Assembly: GCA_938015525.1 (NCBI GenBank) | Contig: CALLPC010000015.1 | Span: 62,001 to 126,000, forward strand | Reading direction: 5' to 3' | Source: an uncultured Dehalococcoidia bacterium | GTDB lineage: Bacteria > Chloroflexota > Dehalococcoidia > Tepidiformales > Tepidiformaceae | Length of the DNA: 64,000 nucleotides | In this document: positions 33,837-42,149 of the stretch, one piece after another | Layout: each line of letters opens with the position of its first letter | Numbering within the stretch: position 1 is the first letter of the stretch | Translations under genes and position numbers: made by a program | Notes under the pieces: generated by a model | What the model was told of the DNA's origin: nothing | Databases searched by the model: none | The model's input: the letters and a program-made list of their open reading frames with translations, nothing else

Positions 33837-35006
33837 TCAGTCGCGCGGGAGGCCGAGCCCGCGCTGGGCGATGATGTTCCGCTGGATTTCGCTCGTGCCG
33901 CCGGCGATGGTGAGCGAGACGGCGTTCAGGTAGGCGCGGGCGGCCTCGCCCCTGAACGGAGCGGAGCGGTCCATGAGGGCGCCGGCCGTGCCGAGCATCT
34001 TGAGGGCGGTGTGGGCGATGCGCTGGCCGGTCTCGGAGGTGAAGAGCTTGGCGATCGAGGCCTCGGCGTTCGGGATCTTGCCGGCGGCCTGCATGCTGAT
34101 GATGCGGTAGGCGAGGAGGGTGAGGACCTGGACCTCGACGGCGCGGTCGGCCCAGGCGAGGCGAGCGGCGGAAGCCGTGGAGGGCGGGAGGCGGTGGCGG
34201 TGCTCGCGGAGCCAGCCGGTGTACCGCTCGATGCTCTTCCGCTGGCCGACGGCGGTGCCGATGGAGGAGCGCTCGAAATCGAGGGTAGTCGCACCGACGT
34301 ACCAGCCGCGGTTCACCTCGCCGACGACGTTGCGGGCGGGGACGCGGACGTCTTCGAAGAAGACTTCGTTGAAGTCGTGCCCGCCGGCCATGTTGACGAG
34401 GGGGCGGACGGTGATGCCGGGGGACTTCATATCGACGAGGAAGTAGGTGATGCCGCGGTGCTTGGGGGCATCGGGGTCGGTGCGGGCGAGGAGGAAGCAC
34501 CAGTCGGCGAAGTGGGCGAAGGAGGTCCAGATTTTCTGGCCGTTGATGACGAAGTCGTCGCCGTCGCGGACGGCACGGGTCTGGAGGCCGGCGAGGTCGG
34601 AGCCGGCGCCGGGCTCGGAGTAGCCCTGGCACCAGATGGTTTCGCCGCTGAGGATGCGGGGGAGGTGTTCGCGCTTCTGTTCTTCGGTGCCGTGGGTGAT
34701 GAGGGTGGGGCCGAGCATCATGACGCCGAGGCCGCCGGGCTGGGGTGCGCCGGCCTCGGCGAACTCCTGGTTGAGGATGAACTGCTCGACGACGGTCATC
34801 CCGGCGCCGCCGTACTCCTTCGGCCAGGCGGGGGCGATCCAGCCGCGGCGGGCGAGGGCGTCGCGCCACCTGCCGAAGGCGGGGTTGGTGCGGGGGTCGT
34901 AGAAGAAGCCGGTGACGCCGCGGATTTCGTCGGGGAGGTTCTCGCGGATGAAGGCGCGGACCTCCTCGCGCCAGGCGGCCTCGGTCGGGGTATCGCGGAG
35001 CTGCAT
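33837..35006 (-). CDS. acyl-CoA dehydrogenase
   Basis: A 389-residue FAD-dependent acyl-CoA dehydrogenase. The three-domain layout is complete: N-helical (to about 120), middle with YSEPGAGSDLAG (the FAD/acyl-binding signature) and GQKIWTSFAHFADWCFLLART, C-helical with SIERYTGWLR and the C-terminal IAGGTSEIQRNIIAQRGLGLPRD. It belongs to the branch often found with terpenoid/steroid or long-chain substrates. It is the second gene of an operon with the P450 (19 bp). Confidence 0.93.
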   Translation of the reverse strand: MQLRDTPTEAAWREEVRAFIRENLPDEIRGVTGFFYDPRTNPAFGRWRDALARRGWIAPAWPKEYGGAGMTVVEQFILNQEFAEAGAPQPGGLGVMMLGPTLITHGTEEQKREHLPRILSGETIWCQGYSEPGAGSDLAGLQTRAVRDGDDFVINGQKIWTSFAHFADWCFLLARTDPDAPKHRGITYFLVDMKSPGITVRPLVNMAGGHDFNEVFFEDVRVPARNVVGEVNRGWYVGATTLDFERSSIGTAVGQRKSIERYTGWLREHRHRLPPSTASAARLAWADRAVEVQVLTLLAYRIISMQAAGKIPNAEASIAKLFTSETGQRIAHTALKMLGTAGALMDRSAPFRGEAARAYLNAVSLTIAGGTSEIQRNIIAQRGLGLPRD

Positions 35007-35025
35007 CGGGCTGGGTCCTTCCGGT

Positions 35026-36267
35026 TCAGGCGGGTTCGAATTCGAGGTAGAGGGCCTTCAGCCCGCGGAGGATGACGCTGGGGACGTGGGTGTAATCGTT
35101 CTTCCCCTCGGCCGCGCGGATGTTCCGCAGGCGCTGGAGGAGGAGGGTGAAGGCGACGCGGGCCTCGAGGCGGGCGAGGGCGGCGCCGAGGCAGTAGTGA
35201 ATCCCCCGGCCGAAGGCGAGGTGGCCTTCGGGGGCCTCGCGCTCGAGGTCGATCTCATCCGCATGGGGGAACTCGGCTTCGTCGCGGTTGGCGGAGGCGT
35301 AGGAGAGGAGGATGCGGGTGCCGGCGGGGATGGGGGTGCCGCCGATCTCCGTATCGACGACGGCCTGGCGGAAGAGGCCCTGGACGGGGGATTCGAGGCG
35401 GAGCGCCTCTTCGACGAAGTTGGGGATGCGCTCGGGCTCGGCGCGGAGCCGGTCCATCAGCCCGGGGTGGTGGATGAGGAGCATCATCCCGGAGGCGATC
35501 AGGTTGGTGGTGGTTTCGTTGCCGGCGACGAGGAGCTGCTGGAGGATGCTGAGCATCTCGGCCATATCGAGCGGGCGGGCTTCCTCGCCTTCGAGGCCGA
35601 TGTGGGCGTTGAGGAGGTCGGTGAGGATGTCGTCGCGGGGGTTGGTGCGGCGCTCTTCGAGGCGCTCGGCGAAGTAGTGCTGGAATTCGACGATCGACTT
35701 CGCGCACTCGATTTCGCGCTCCCGGGTGAGGAAGCCGCCGAGCGGGGCGACGGAGTCATCGGACCAGCGCTTGAAGCGGTCCATGTCGGCGCGGTCGACG
35801 CCGAGGGCGTCGGCGATGACGGTAAGCGGGAGGGGGACGGCGAACTGGCGGACGAGCTCGACTTCGCCGTCGCCGATGAAGCGGTCGATGAGGTCGTTGG
35901 CGATGGCGGTGACGGAGGGTTCGAGGCTGGCGACGCGCCGGGCAGAGAAGGCCTTGTTGACGAGGGCGCGGTAGCGGGAGTGCGCGGGCGGGTCGTTGGT
36001 GAGGAGGGTGTTCACGGGCATCCAGCCCTGGCGCATGATCGCGAGGACTTCTTCATCGGGGACGGGACGGAGGCCGGGGCCGGATTTCGAGGAGAAGATC
36101 TCGGGATGGCGGAGGACGTGGAGGATGTCCTCGAAGCGGGAGACGATGAAGAAGCCGGCGCCGGGCACCTGGTAGACGGGGCATTCACGGCGCATCGCTT
36201 CGTAGAAGGGGTAGGGGCACTCGGCGGTTTCGGGTGCGAGCGGGTTGATCTCGGCGAGGCTCGGCAT
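35026..36267 (-). CDS. cytochrome P450
   Basis: A 413-residue soluble bacterial P450. Haem-thiolate loop FGRGIHYCLGAALARLE with Cys359. I-helix oxygen-activation motif AGNETT (248-253). K-helix EALR (E287-R290). No membrane anchor. Start ATG 36265-36267 (MPSLAEINPLAPE); upstream in-frame sequence is promoter region. Ferredoxin and reductase partners are not in the window. The promoter with an operator 9 bp after the -10 is upstream and divergent from the importer, so uptake and hydroxylation are probably co-regulated. Confidence 0.95.
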   Translation of the reverse strand: MPSLAEINPLAPETAECPYPFYEAMRRECPVYQVPGAGFFIVSRFEDILHVLRHPEIFSSKSGPGLRPVPDEEVLAIMRQGWMPVNTLLTNDPPAHSRYRALVNKAFSARRVASLEPSVTAIANDLIDRFIGDGEVELVRQFAVPLPLTVIADALGVDRADMDRFKRWSDDSVAPLGGFLTREREIECAKSIVEFQHYFAERLEERRTNPRDDILTDLLNAHIGLEGEEARPLDMAEMLSILQQLLVAGNETTTNLIASGMMLLIHHPGLMDRLRAEPERIPNFVEEALRLESPVQGLFRQAVVDTEIGGTPIPAGTRILLSYASANRDEAEFPHADEIDLEREAPEGHLAFGRGIHYCLGAALARLEARVAFTLLLQRLRNIRAAEGKNDYTHVPSVILRGLKALYLEFEPA

Positions 36268-36289
36268 TTTGGCTGCTCCCGCAAGGTTT

Positions 36290-36303
36290 TGGCCAGATGA
36301 CCA
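36290..36303. promoter_or_regulatory. operator C: TGGCCAGATGACCA
   Basis: One-mismatch palindrome, 9 bp downstream of the -10 box of the minus-strand P450 promoter. Confidence 0.65.
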
Positions 36304-36312
36304 GCGGGCTGA

Positions 36313-36341
36313 AGTGTAGCGGGCGGCTCCGCGTTCGGGAA
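36313..36341 (-). promoter_or_regulatory. promoter of the P450/acyl-CoA dehydrogenase operon
   Basis: Minus strand: TTCCCG (36336-36341), 17 bp, TACACT (36313-36318). TACACT also occurs upstream of secA, pdxS, the rhodanese and the cyclase genes, so it may be the preferred -10 form here. Confidence 0.5.
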
Positions 36342-36365
36342 GGGGAGTATTGGCGGCGCCGATGC

Positions 36366-36393
36366 TTGCAATCGACCGGACGGCACCTATAAT
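36366..36393 (+). promoter_or_regulatory. promoter of the ABC importer operon
   Basis: TTGCAA (36366-36371), 16 bp, TATAAT (36388-36393). It has the best -10 in the window and the same TTGCAATCGA as the Rieske operon promoter. Confidence 0.7.
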
Positions 36394-36410
36394 ACGGCGG
36401 GCCCGGAGCT

Positions 36411-36424
36411 TGGCCAGATGGCCA
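36411..36424. promoter_or_regulatory. operator D: TGGCCAGATGGCCA
   Basis: TTGGCCAGATGGCCAA, arms of 6-7 bp, 17 bp downstream of the TATAAT of the importer promoter. A half-like copy TGGACCAGAT follows at 36431. Confidence 0.7.
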
Positions 36425-36472
36425 AAAGTTTGGACCAGATTTCTTGCCGGGCATCTTCCAGGGGAGGGAACG

Positions 36473-38278
36473 ATGGAATCACGGTACTGGAGCCGCTTCT
36501 GGCGAGCGCGGATGCGCCGCCGCATCTTCCTGGCCGGCACGGGGGCGGCCGCGCTGGGCGCGGCCGGGCTGGCTGCGGGCTGCGGCGGCGGCGATGACGA
36601 CGACGAGAAGGACAAGGGCCAGGCGACGGCCACGGCTCCGGCCGGGCAGGAGACGAAGCCGGCGGGCAGCCCGTCGCCGGCGGCCGGCAAGCGCGGCGGG
36701 ACGATGCGGGTGGCGAAGGCCTCGCCGGATACGGGGCTCGACCCCCACATCATCGTGACGTTCCCGCTCCACGCGGCGAAGGCGTACTCGCACCTCTGGA
36801 CGTACCAGGCCTCGACGAAGACGGTCTGCTACGACCTCGCCGTGGAGCACGAGCAGGTTGACCCGCTGACGCTGCGGGTGAAGCTCCGCCAGGGGGTGAA
36901 GTTCCAGCGGGACGTGGCGAACGGGCGGGAGCTGACGGCGGAGGACGTGGCGTACTCGTACACCCGGTTCCCGGTGGCCCTGACGAAGGGGTCGCAGGTG
37001 AACCAGATCCAGTGGGGCTGGATCGACAAGATCGAGACGCCGGATAAGTACACGGTCGTCATCAAGCAGAAGAACCCGTTCGCGTCGAACGTCATCTCGC
37101 TCGGGTCGAGCGCCTTCGCGGTGGTGGCGAAGGAGGTGGTGGAGGCGAACGGCGGCGACCTGATGAAGGTGATGAATGCGGGGAGCGGCCCGTACCGGAT
37201 GGTGAAGCGGGAGCCGACCGGGACGCGGTACGAACGGAACCCGGACTACTACCAGCACGACCCGCCCTCGCCGACGTACGTGAAGGAGGGGCCGTACATC
37301 GACGCCTGGGAGGAGCCGATCATCCCGGACCCGGCGACGATCAAGGCGAAGTTCCTCGCCGGGGAGCTGGACGTGCTCTCGGTGGTGAACATCGACCGGC
37401 TGGTGGCGGATGAGCTGGGACGGGAGAAGGGCGTGAAGGTGGTGAAGGGGCCCGCCAACGGCCACCTCGTCATGCAGTTCGACAACTTCAAGTGGACGGA
37501 CAAGCGGCTTCGCCAGGCGGTCTGGATGGCGATCGACCGGGACGCGTTCATCAAGAACCTGTACCTGGGCGAGGGGCTGTACGGCGGCCCGACGGCCTCC
37601 GAGTTCGCGAAGGAGGGGTACGGCCTTTCGCAGGATGAGCTGAAGAAGCTGCAGGCGTTCAACCCGGGCGATGCGAAGAAGCTGTGGCAGGAAGCGGGCG
37701 GGCCGCAGAGCTTCCCGACCATCAAGATGGTCACGATGCAGGCGATCCCGATCTTCGCGACGGCGACCGAGTTCGTGAAAAAGCAGCTCGAACAGAACCT
37801 CGGCGCAAAGGTGGAGGTCGAGGTGGTGGACCCGGCGACGTACGTGGCGCGGGCGGTGGCGGGCTTCGCGGAGAAGGCGCCGAAGCCGTGGGACCTGTTC
37901 ATCGCCTGGGAGCTTTCGCTCCAGACGATCCCGGACTACAACGCGCTGGCCCACTACGTGCCTGTGGGCTACGGGGCGATCTTCGGCAACCTGCGGCCGG
38001 ATTCGCCGAAGTCGGAGACGGCGGCGTTCGCGGTGAAGATGCAGCAGCTGTGGGCGGCGCAGGCGCAGGAGCTGAACCCGGAGGCCCGGAAGCAGAAGGT
38101 GCAGGAGATCGTGCGGACGATCCACCAGGAGTACGGGCCGGCCGTCCCGCTGCCCGTGCCGGAGTTTGCCTATGCGGCCTTCCGCGACCGGGTGAAGAAC
38201 TACCCGGAGAAGGACTTCATGTACGCGAACGCGGGCACGGGGCTGTTCCGCGTGCACGACATCTGGCTCGACGTCTGA
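36473..38278 (+). CDS. ABC transporter substrate-binding protein (SBP_bac_5, lipoprotein)
   Basis: A 601-residue extracellular solute-binding lipoprotein of the peptide/oligosaccharide (Dpp/Opp) family. RMRRRIFLAGTG is a twin-arginine-type leader followed by the lipobox LAAGC, so it is probably exported folded and lipid-anchored. A Gly/Asp/Pro-rich linker, then GGTMRVAKASPDTGLDPH, the family entrance motif. RRVNG-like repeat regions are absent; the protein is otherwise full length. GGGGAGGG lies before the ATG 36473. Its ligand is probably an amphipathic or oligomeric catabolic substrate rather than a dipeptide, judged from the neighbouring genes. Confidence 0.93.
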   Translation: MESRYWSRFWRARMRRRIFLAGTGAAALGAAGLAAGCGGGDDDDEKDKGQATATAPAGQETKPAGSPSPAAGKRGGTMRVAKASPDTGLDPHIIVTFPLHAAKAYSHLWTYQASTKTVCYDLAVEHEQVDPLTLRVKLRQGVKFQRDVANGRELTAEDVAYSYTRFPVALTKGSQVNQIQWGWIDKIETPDKYTVVIKQKNPFASNVISLGSSAFAVVAKEVVEANGGDLMKVMNAGSGPYRMVKREPTGTRYERNPDYYQHDPPSPTYVKEGPYIDAWEEPIIPDPATIKAKFLAGELDVLSVVNIDRLVADELGREKGVKVVKGPANGHLVMQFDNFKWTDKRLRQAVWMAIDRDAFIKNLYLGEGLYGGPTASEFAKEGYGLSQDELKKLQAFNPGDAKKLWQEAGGPQSFPTIKMVTMQAIPIFATATEFVKKQLEQNLGAKVEVEVVDPATYVARAVAGFAEKAPKPWDLFIAWELSLQTIPDYNALAHYVPVGYGAIFGNLRPDSPKSETAAFAVKMQQLWAAQAQELNPEARKQKVQEIVRTIHQEYGPAVPLPVPEFAYAAFRDRVKNYPEKDFMYANAGTGLFRVHDIWLDV

Positions 38279-38288
38279 TCACGCAAGG

Positions 38289-38322
38289 GGGGAAGGCGGG
38301 GCCGCCCTGCTTCGCCTTCCCC
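38289..38322 (+). other. intercistronic stem-loop between binding protein and permease
   Basis: Stem of 10 bp (38289-38298 with 38313-38322, GGGGAAGGCG arm) and a 14-base loop. Such hairpins after binding-protein genes often partly stop transcription or protect the upstream mRNA, giving more binding protein than permease. Confidence 0.55.
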
Positions 38323-38347
38323 TCTCTCCCCTGGCAGGTGAGCTGCG

Positions 38348-39295
38348 ATGCGAACGTATATCCTGCGCCGGCTGGCGCTCTTCCCGGTCACGCTCCTCGG
38401 CGTCTCCATCCTCTCGTTTGCGCTCATCCGGGCGCTGCCGGCGGATGCAGCGACGATCCGGCTCGGCGCCTCGGGCTCGGCCTGCGAGGAGTGCATCGAG
38501 GTCGTGCGGAAGGAGCTCGGCCTCGATAAGTCGAAGCCGGAGCAGTACCTGCTCTGGCTGGGGAACGCGCTGCGGGGGGATTTTGGGCTTTCGACGGCGA
38601 CGCGGCGGGAGATTACGCCGGAGCTGCGGGACCGGTTCCTGACGACCCTCCAGCTGGGGCTGGTAACGATCTTCTTCACGCTGGCGATCGGGGTGCCGGT
38701 GGGGGCGCTCTCGGCGGTGCGTGCGCATTCGGCGGCGGACTACACGGCGCGCTTCTTCTCCATCCTGGGGCTATCGGTGCCGAGCTTCTGGCTGGGGACG
38801 CTGGTCATCTACCTGCCGGCGTACTGGTGGGGGTGGACGCCGGTGAAGCAGTGGCGCGGCTTCGCGGAGGACCCGCTCGGCCACGTCGGGCTGCTCATCC
38901 TGCCGGCGCTGGTGCTGGCTGTCGGGGCCTCGGCGTACGTGGCGCGCATCGTGCGCTCGAGCATGCTCGAGGCGTTCTACGCCGATTACGTCCGGACGGC
39001 GCGGGCGAAAGGGCTGAAGGAGCGGAGCGTGGTGTGGATTCACGTGTTCCGGAACTCGGTGCTGACGCTCCTGACGGTGCTGGGGCTGCAGTTCGGGCTG
39101 ATCCTGGGCGGGTCGATCGTGATCGAGCAGCTATTCGCCATCCCGGGGATGGGGTCGATGGCAGCCAAGGCGGTGTTCGACCGTGACCACCAGACGATCC
39201 AGGCGGTGACCGTGACGATCGCAGCGTCGTTCCTGGCGGTGACGCTCGTCGTGGATGTGCTCTACGCATGGGCCGACCCGCGGCTGCGGGCGTGA
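38348..39295 (+). CDS. ABC transporter permease (DppB type)
   Basis: A 315-residue permease with about six membrane helices. The EAA motif TARAKGLKERSVVWIHVFRNS (about 218-238) fits interaction with an ATPase. The N-terminus MRTYILRRLALFPVTLLGVSILSFALIRALP is the DppB/OppB start. Part of the importer; forms a heterodimer with the next gene. Confidence 0.93.
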   Translation: MRTYILRRLALFPVTLLGVSILSFALIRALPADAATIRLGASGSACEECIEVVRKELGLDKSKPEQYLLWLGNALRGDFGLSTATRREITPELRDRFLTTLQLGLVTIFFTLAIGVPVGALSAVRAHSAADYTARFFSILGLSVPSFWLGTLVIYLPAYWWGWTPVKQWRGFAEDPLGHVGLLILPALVLAVGASAYVARIVRSSMLEAFYADYVRTARAKGLKERSVVWIHVFRNSVLTLLTVLGLQFGLILGGSIVIEQLFAIPGMGSMAAKAVFDRDHQTIQAVTVTIAASFLAVTLVVDVLYAWADPRLRA

Positions 39296-39314
39296 GCGGG
39301 GGAGGGTAGCGACG

Positions 39315-40229
39315 ATGGCGACGGAAGCGCAGGCAGGGGTACTGACGGGGCCGGTCGGCCGGCCGACGTTCGGGCTCGGCCGGCTGAAGCGGTTTGCGCG
39401 GCGGCAGCCGCTGGGCACGGCCTCGGCGGTCGTCATCCTGGGGCTCGTCTTCGCGGCAGTATTCGCCGACGCCCCGTTCATGCGGACGGTGGACCCGAAG
39501 GAGTTCGGCTCGAACATCCTCGTGCCGCCGGGGGGCGACCACTGGTTCGGGACGAACCGGAACGGGCAGGACCTCTACTCGCGGGTGGTGTACGGGGCGC
39601 GGCCTTCGCTGATGGTGGGGGTCGCGACGGTGCTGATCAGCGTGGTCGGGGGGACGGTGCTGGGGCTGCTGGCCGGCTATCTTGGCGGGTTCGTCGATAC
39701 GCTCATCAGCCGGCTTTCGGAGGTATTGCTCTCGTTCCCGGCGATTCTCTTCGGCCTGGTGGTGGCGACCTGGCTCGGGCCGGGGCTGCGCTCTGTCATC
39801 ATCGCCATCAGTATCATCTTCACGCCGGTCATCATGCGGATCATCCGGGGCGGGGTGCTGGTAGAGCGGCAGCGGATGTACGTGGAGGCGGCGCGGGTCA
39901 TCGGGTGTTCGGAGGCGCGGCTGATGTTCCGCCACATCCTGCCGAACATCGGGCCGCTGGTGATCGTGGTGGCGAGCACGACGCTGCCGGCGGCGATCCT
40001 GGCGGAGTCGGCGCTGACCTTCCTCGGGGTGGGGCTGCCGCTGGGCGAGCCGAGCTGGGGGAACGACCTGGGGCCGCAGGCGCGGGCGTACTTCAATACG
40101 GCCTGGTGGCTGGCGGTCTTCCCGGGGCTGGCGCTGAGCCTGACGGTGCTCGCCTTCAACCTCCTCGGCGATGCTCTGCGCGATGAGCTGGACCCGCGCC
40201 TCCGGGGGAGCGGGCTGGGCGAGGGCTGA
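39315..40229 (+). CDS. ABC transporter permease (DppC type)
   Basis: A 304-residue permease. The OppC N-terminal segment is followed by NGQDLYSRVVYGARPSLMVG, the DppC signature, and EAARVIGCSEARLMFRHILPN is the EAA loop. Start at ATG 39315 with GGAGGG 8 bp before. No DppD/DppF ATPase gene follows, so the transporter must borrow ATPases from elsewhere or they are outside the window. Confidence 0.93.
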   Translation: MATEAQAGVLTGPVGRPTFGLGRLKRFARRQPLGTASAVVILGLVFAAVFADAPFMRTVDPKEFGSNILVPPGGDHWFGTNRNGQDLYSRVVYGARPSLMVGVATVLISVVGGTVLGLLAGYLGGFVDTLISRLSEVLLSFPAILFGLVVATWLGPGLRSVIIAISIIFTPVIMRIIRGGVLVERQRMYVEAARVIGCSEARLMFRHILPNIGPLVIVVASTTLPAAILAESALTFLGVGLPLGEPSWGNDLGPQARAYFNTAWWLAVFPGLALSLTVLAFNLLGDALRDELDPRLRGSGLGEG

Positions 40230-40256
40230 GCCAGGCCGTAAAGCAGGCTTCCGTAT

Positions 40257-40272
40257 CCCGTATCGATACGGG
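40257..40272. promoter_or_regulatory. 16-bp perfect palindrome
   Basis: CCCGTATCGATACGGG, between the permease stop and the DsbA-like start. Could be a regulator site or the base of a terminator; a second inverted repeat (CCGGCAGG/CCTGCCGG, about 40292-40310) follows. Confidence 0.45.
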
Positions 40273-40359
40273 TGGTAATCTCGGAGGGGCTGCCGGCAGG
40301 CCCTGCCGGCGGCCGTGTGCTGACCTGAATCCAACTCTCTCCGCAGGAACGAAGCGCCC

Positions 40360-41247
40360 ATGTCGAACCGCCAGGCCCGCCGCGAACTGAGCCGCACGCA
40401 GGGGACGCGGCCGCAACGCAGCCAGCGCCCGTCATCGCCGGCCCCGCGCCGAACCGGCGGCGGCGGGAGCGAGATTTTCACGCGGCCGTTCGTCCTGCTC
40501 GTAGCCGCCGTCATCGTCGTGCTCGGCGGCATCCTCGTGGCGGTGCTGGCGACGTCGGGCGGGGGCTCGAGCGACGACCTCGCGAAGCGGCTGCGGGACC
40601 ACGCCGCCAGCATCCCCACCGAGCTCGCGAACGGGATGAAGCTCGGGAAAGAGGACGCACCGGTGAAGCTGACGGTGTACGCCGATTTCCAGTGTCCGTT
40701 CTGCCTGAAGTTCACGGGCGAGCAGGAGCTCGACATCATCGAGGAGTTCGTGAAGACGGGCCGGGTGCAGCTGGAGTACCAGAACCTGCCGATTCTCGGG
40801 ACGGAGTCGGTGCGGGCCGCGCTGGCGGGCATGTGCGCGGCCGACCAGAACAGGTTCTGGGAGTACCACAACAAGCTGTTCCTCGTGCAGGCGGAGGCGG
40901 GGCAGACGAGCAATGAGAAGCTGAACGTCGGCCGCTTTTCGGACGAGAACCTGAAGAAGTACGCGGCGGAGCTGGGGCTGGATACGGCGCGGTTCAACCA
41001 GTGCCTGGACAGCTCGCAGCACCTGGACGAGGTGACGGAGCAGCAGCGGACGGCGAGCTCCTTCGGCATCCGGGGGACGCCGGGCTTCCTCGTGAACGGG
41101 CAGCCGCTCGGGGCCGGGACGCCGGCGAACATGGACGCGTGGCGGAGCCTCTTCGACCAGGTCGAGAAGGCGCTGGCGACGGCGCAGGCGGGCTCGACGG
41201 CGACGCCGGCTGCCAGCCCTGCCGCCACGGGCACGCCGACGCCGTAG
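40360..41247 (+). CDS. membrane-anchored DsbA-like thioredoxin-fold protein
   Basis: A 295-residue protein with a basic N-terminus (1-40), one membrane helix (about 43-65) and an extracytoplasmic DsbA-family domain. The active site is CPFC (Cys112, Cys115) in VYADFQCPFCLKF; the cis-Pro loop is IRGTPGFLVNGQ. A Thr/Pro/Ala-rich C-terminal tail. Such proteins oxidise secreted proteins or assemble copper enzymes; the cytochrome oxidase genes are 4 kb away. Confidence 0.93.
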   Translation: MSNRQARRELSRTQGTRPQRSQRPSSPAPRRTGGGGSEIFTRPFVLLVAAVIVVLGGILVAVLATSGGGSSDDLAKRLRDHAASIPTELANGMKLGKEDAPVKLTVYADFQCPFCLKFTGEQELDIIEEFVKTGRVQLEYQNLPILGTESVRAALAGMCAADQNRFWEYHNKLFLVQAEAGQTSNEKLNVGRFSDENLKKYAAELGLDTARFNQCLDSSQHLDEVTEQQRTASSFGIRGTPGFLVNGQPLGAGTPANMDAWRSLFDQVEKALATAQAGSTATPAASPAATGTPTP

Positions 41248-41438
41248 CCGCGGGCCGGGGCCGGCCGGCTCGGGCTGACGCCGGCCGGTGCGAACCGGGC
41301 GGTCGGGGCTCCGGCGTCCGCACGGAATCGCTGCGGGCGGCTCCGGGCCTCCGGGACCGCGACCTTTCGAGTCGGGCGGCGACACGCCATGGGTGACGGC
41401 GGCGAGCGCCGCCGCGGGTGGCACGGTAGCATGGCAGG

Positions 41439-42125
41439 GTGACGAACGAGCGCAGCGCCCGGGTGTGGATGGCGGCAGCGAGCGTGCTGGGCGCCGCGGC
41501 GGTGGTGCTTGGCGGCCTGCTCGCCTGGCGCTGGGACCGGGGCACTGACTCTGCCGCCACCGGCGGGGGCGGGCCGGGCTGGACGGCGACGGGCCCGCGG
41601 GCCCCGACCCACGAGCACGCTGACTTTGCGGTCGTCATCCGCGGTGAGCGGTTTGATTTTTCCCGGCCGCGCTACCTCTCCGATACGGAGGGGCAGGAGC
41701 TGAGCGAGCACGTGCACATCCACGCGCCGCGGTTCACGGTGGTGCACGTGCACGCGACGCTGGTGACGTGGGGGGAGTTTTTCGGGAGCCTGGGGTTCAG
41801 GCTCACGGACCCGTCGTTCCCGGGCGTCACGGAGGAGCGGACCTGCCTCGAGCTGCCCTCGGGGGAGAAGCTGTGCAACACAGCCGCGGAGCGGTGGTCG
41901 TTCATCGCGAACGGCGTGCCGGTGGACGGGCTGGCGGCGGTGAACATCGGCGACCTGGACCGGGTGCTGCTCAGCTACGGTCCGGAGACGCCGGGTGAGG
42001 CGCTGGCGAAGTACTGGGGGCTGGTTACCGACGAGGCGTGCATTCCTTCGGGGCTGTGCGCGGCGCGCATCCCGGCGAACGAGCCGCCGGAGAGGTGCTC
42101 CGGCCGGGGGACGTGCACGCGCTGA
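41439..42125 (+). CDS. membrane-anchored His-rich protein next to DsbA-like gene
   Basis: A 228-residue protein starting at GTG 41439: one membrane helix (11-30) and an extracytoplasmic domain. Histidines are clustered: THEHADFAV (58, 60), SEHVHIHAP (91, 93, 95) and VVHVHATL (103, 105). Two-Cys segments follow (RTCLELPSGEKLCN) and a Cys-rich tail. Similar HEHADF / HVHIH domains exist in other bacteria and archaea beside thiol-disulphide proteins. Metal (copper or zinc) binding is likely; the role is not known. The ribosome binding site is weak. Confidence 0.7.
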   Translation: MTNERSARVWMAAASVLGAAAVVLGGLLAWRWDRGTDSAATGGGGPGWTATGPRAPTHEHADFAVVIRGERFDFSRPRYLSDTEGQELSEHVHIHAPRFTVVHVHATLVTWGEFFGSLGFRLTDPSFPGVTEERTCLELPSGEKLCNTAAERWSFIANGVPVDGLAAVNIGDLDRVLLSYGPETPGEALAKYWGLVTDEACIPSGLCAARIPANEPPERCSGRGTCTR

Positions 42126-42149
42126 GCGGGGGATGACGGGGACGGGTGG

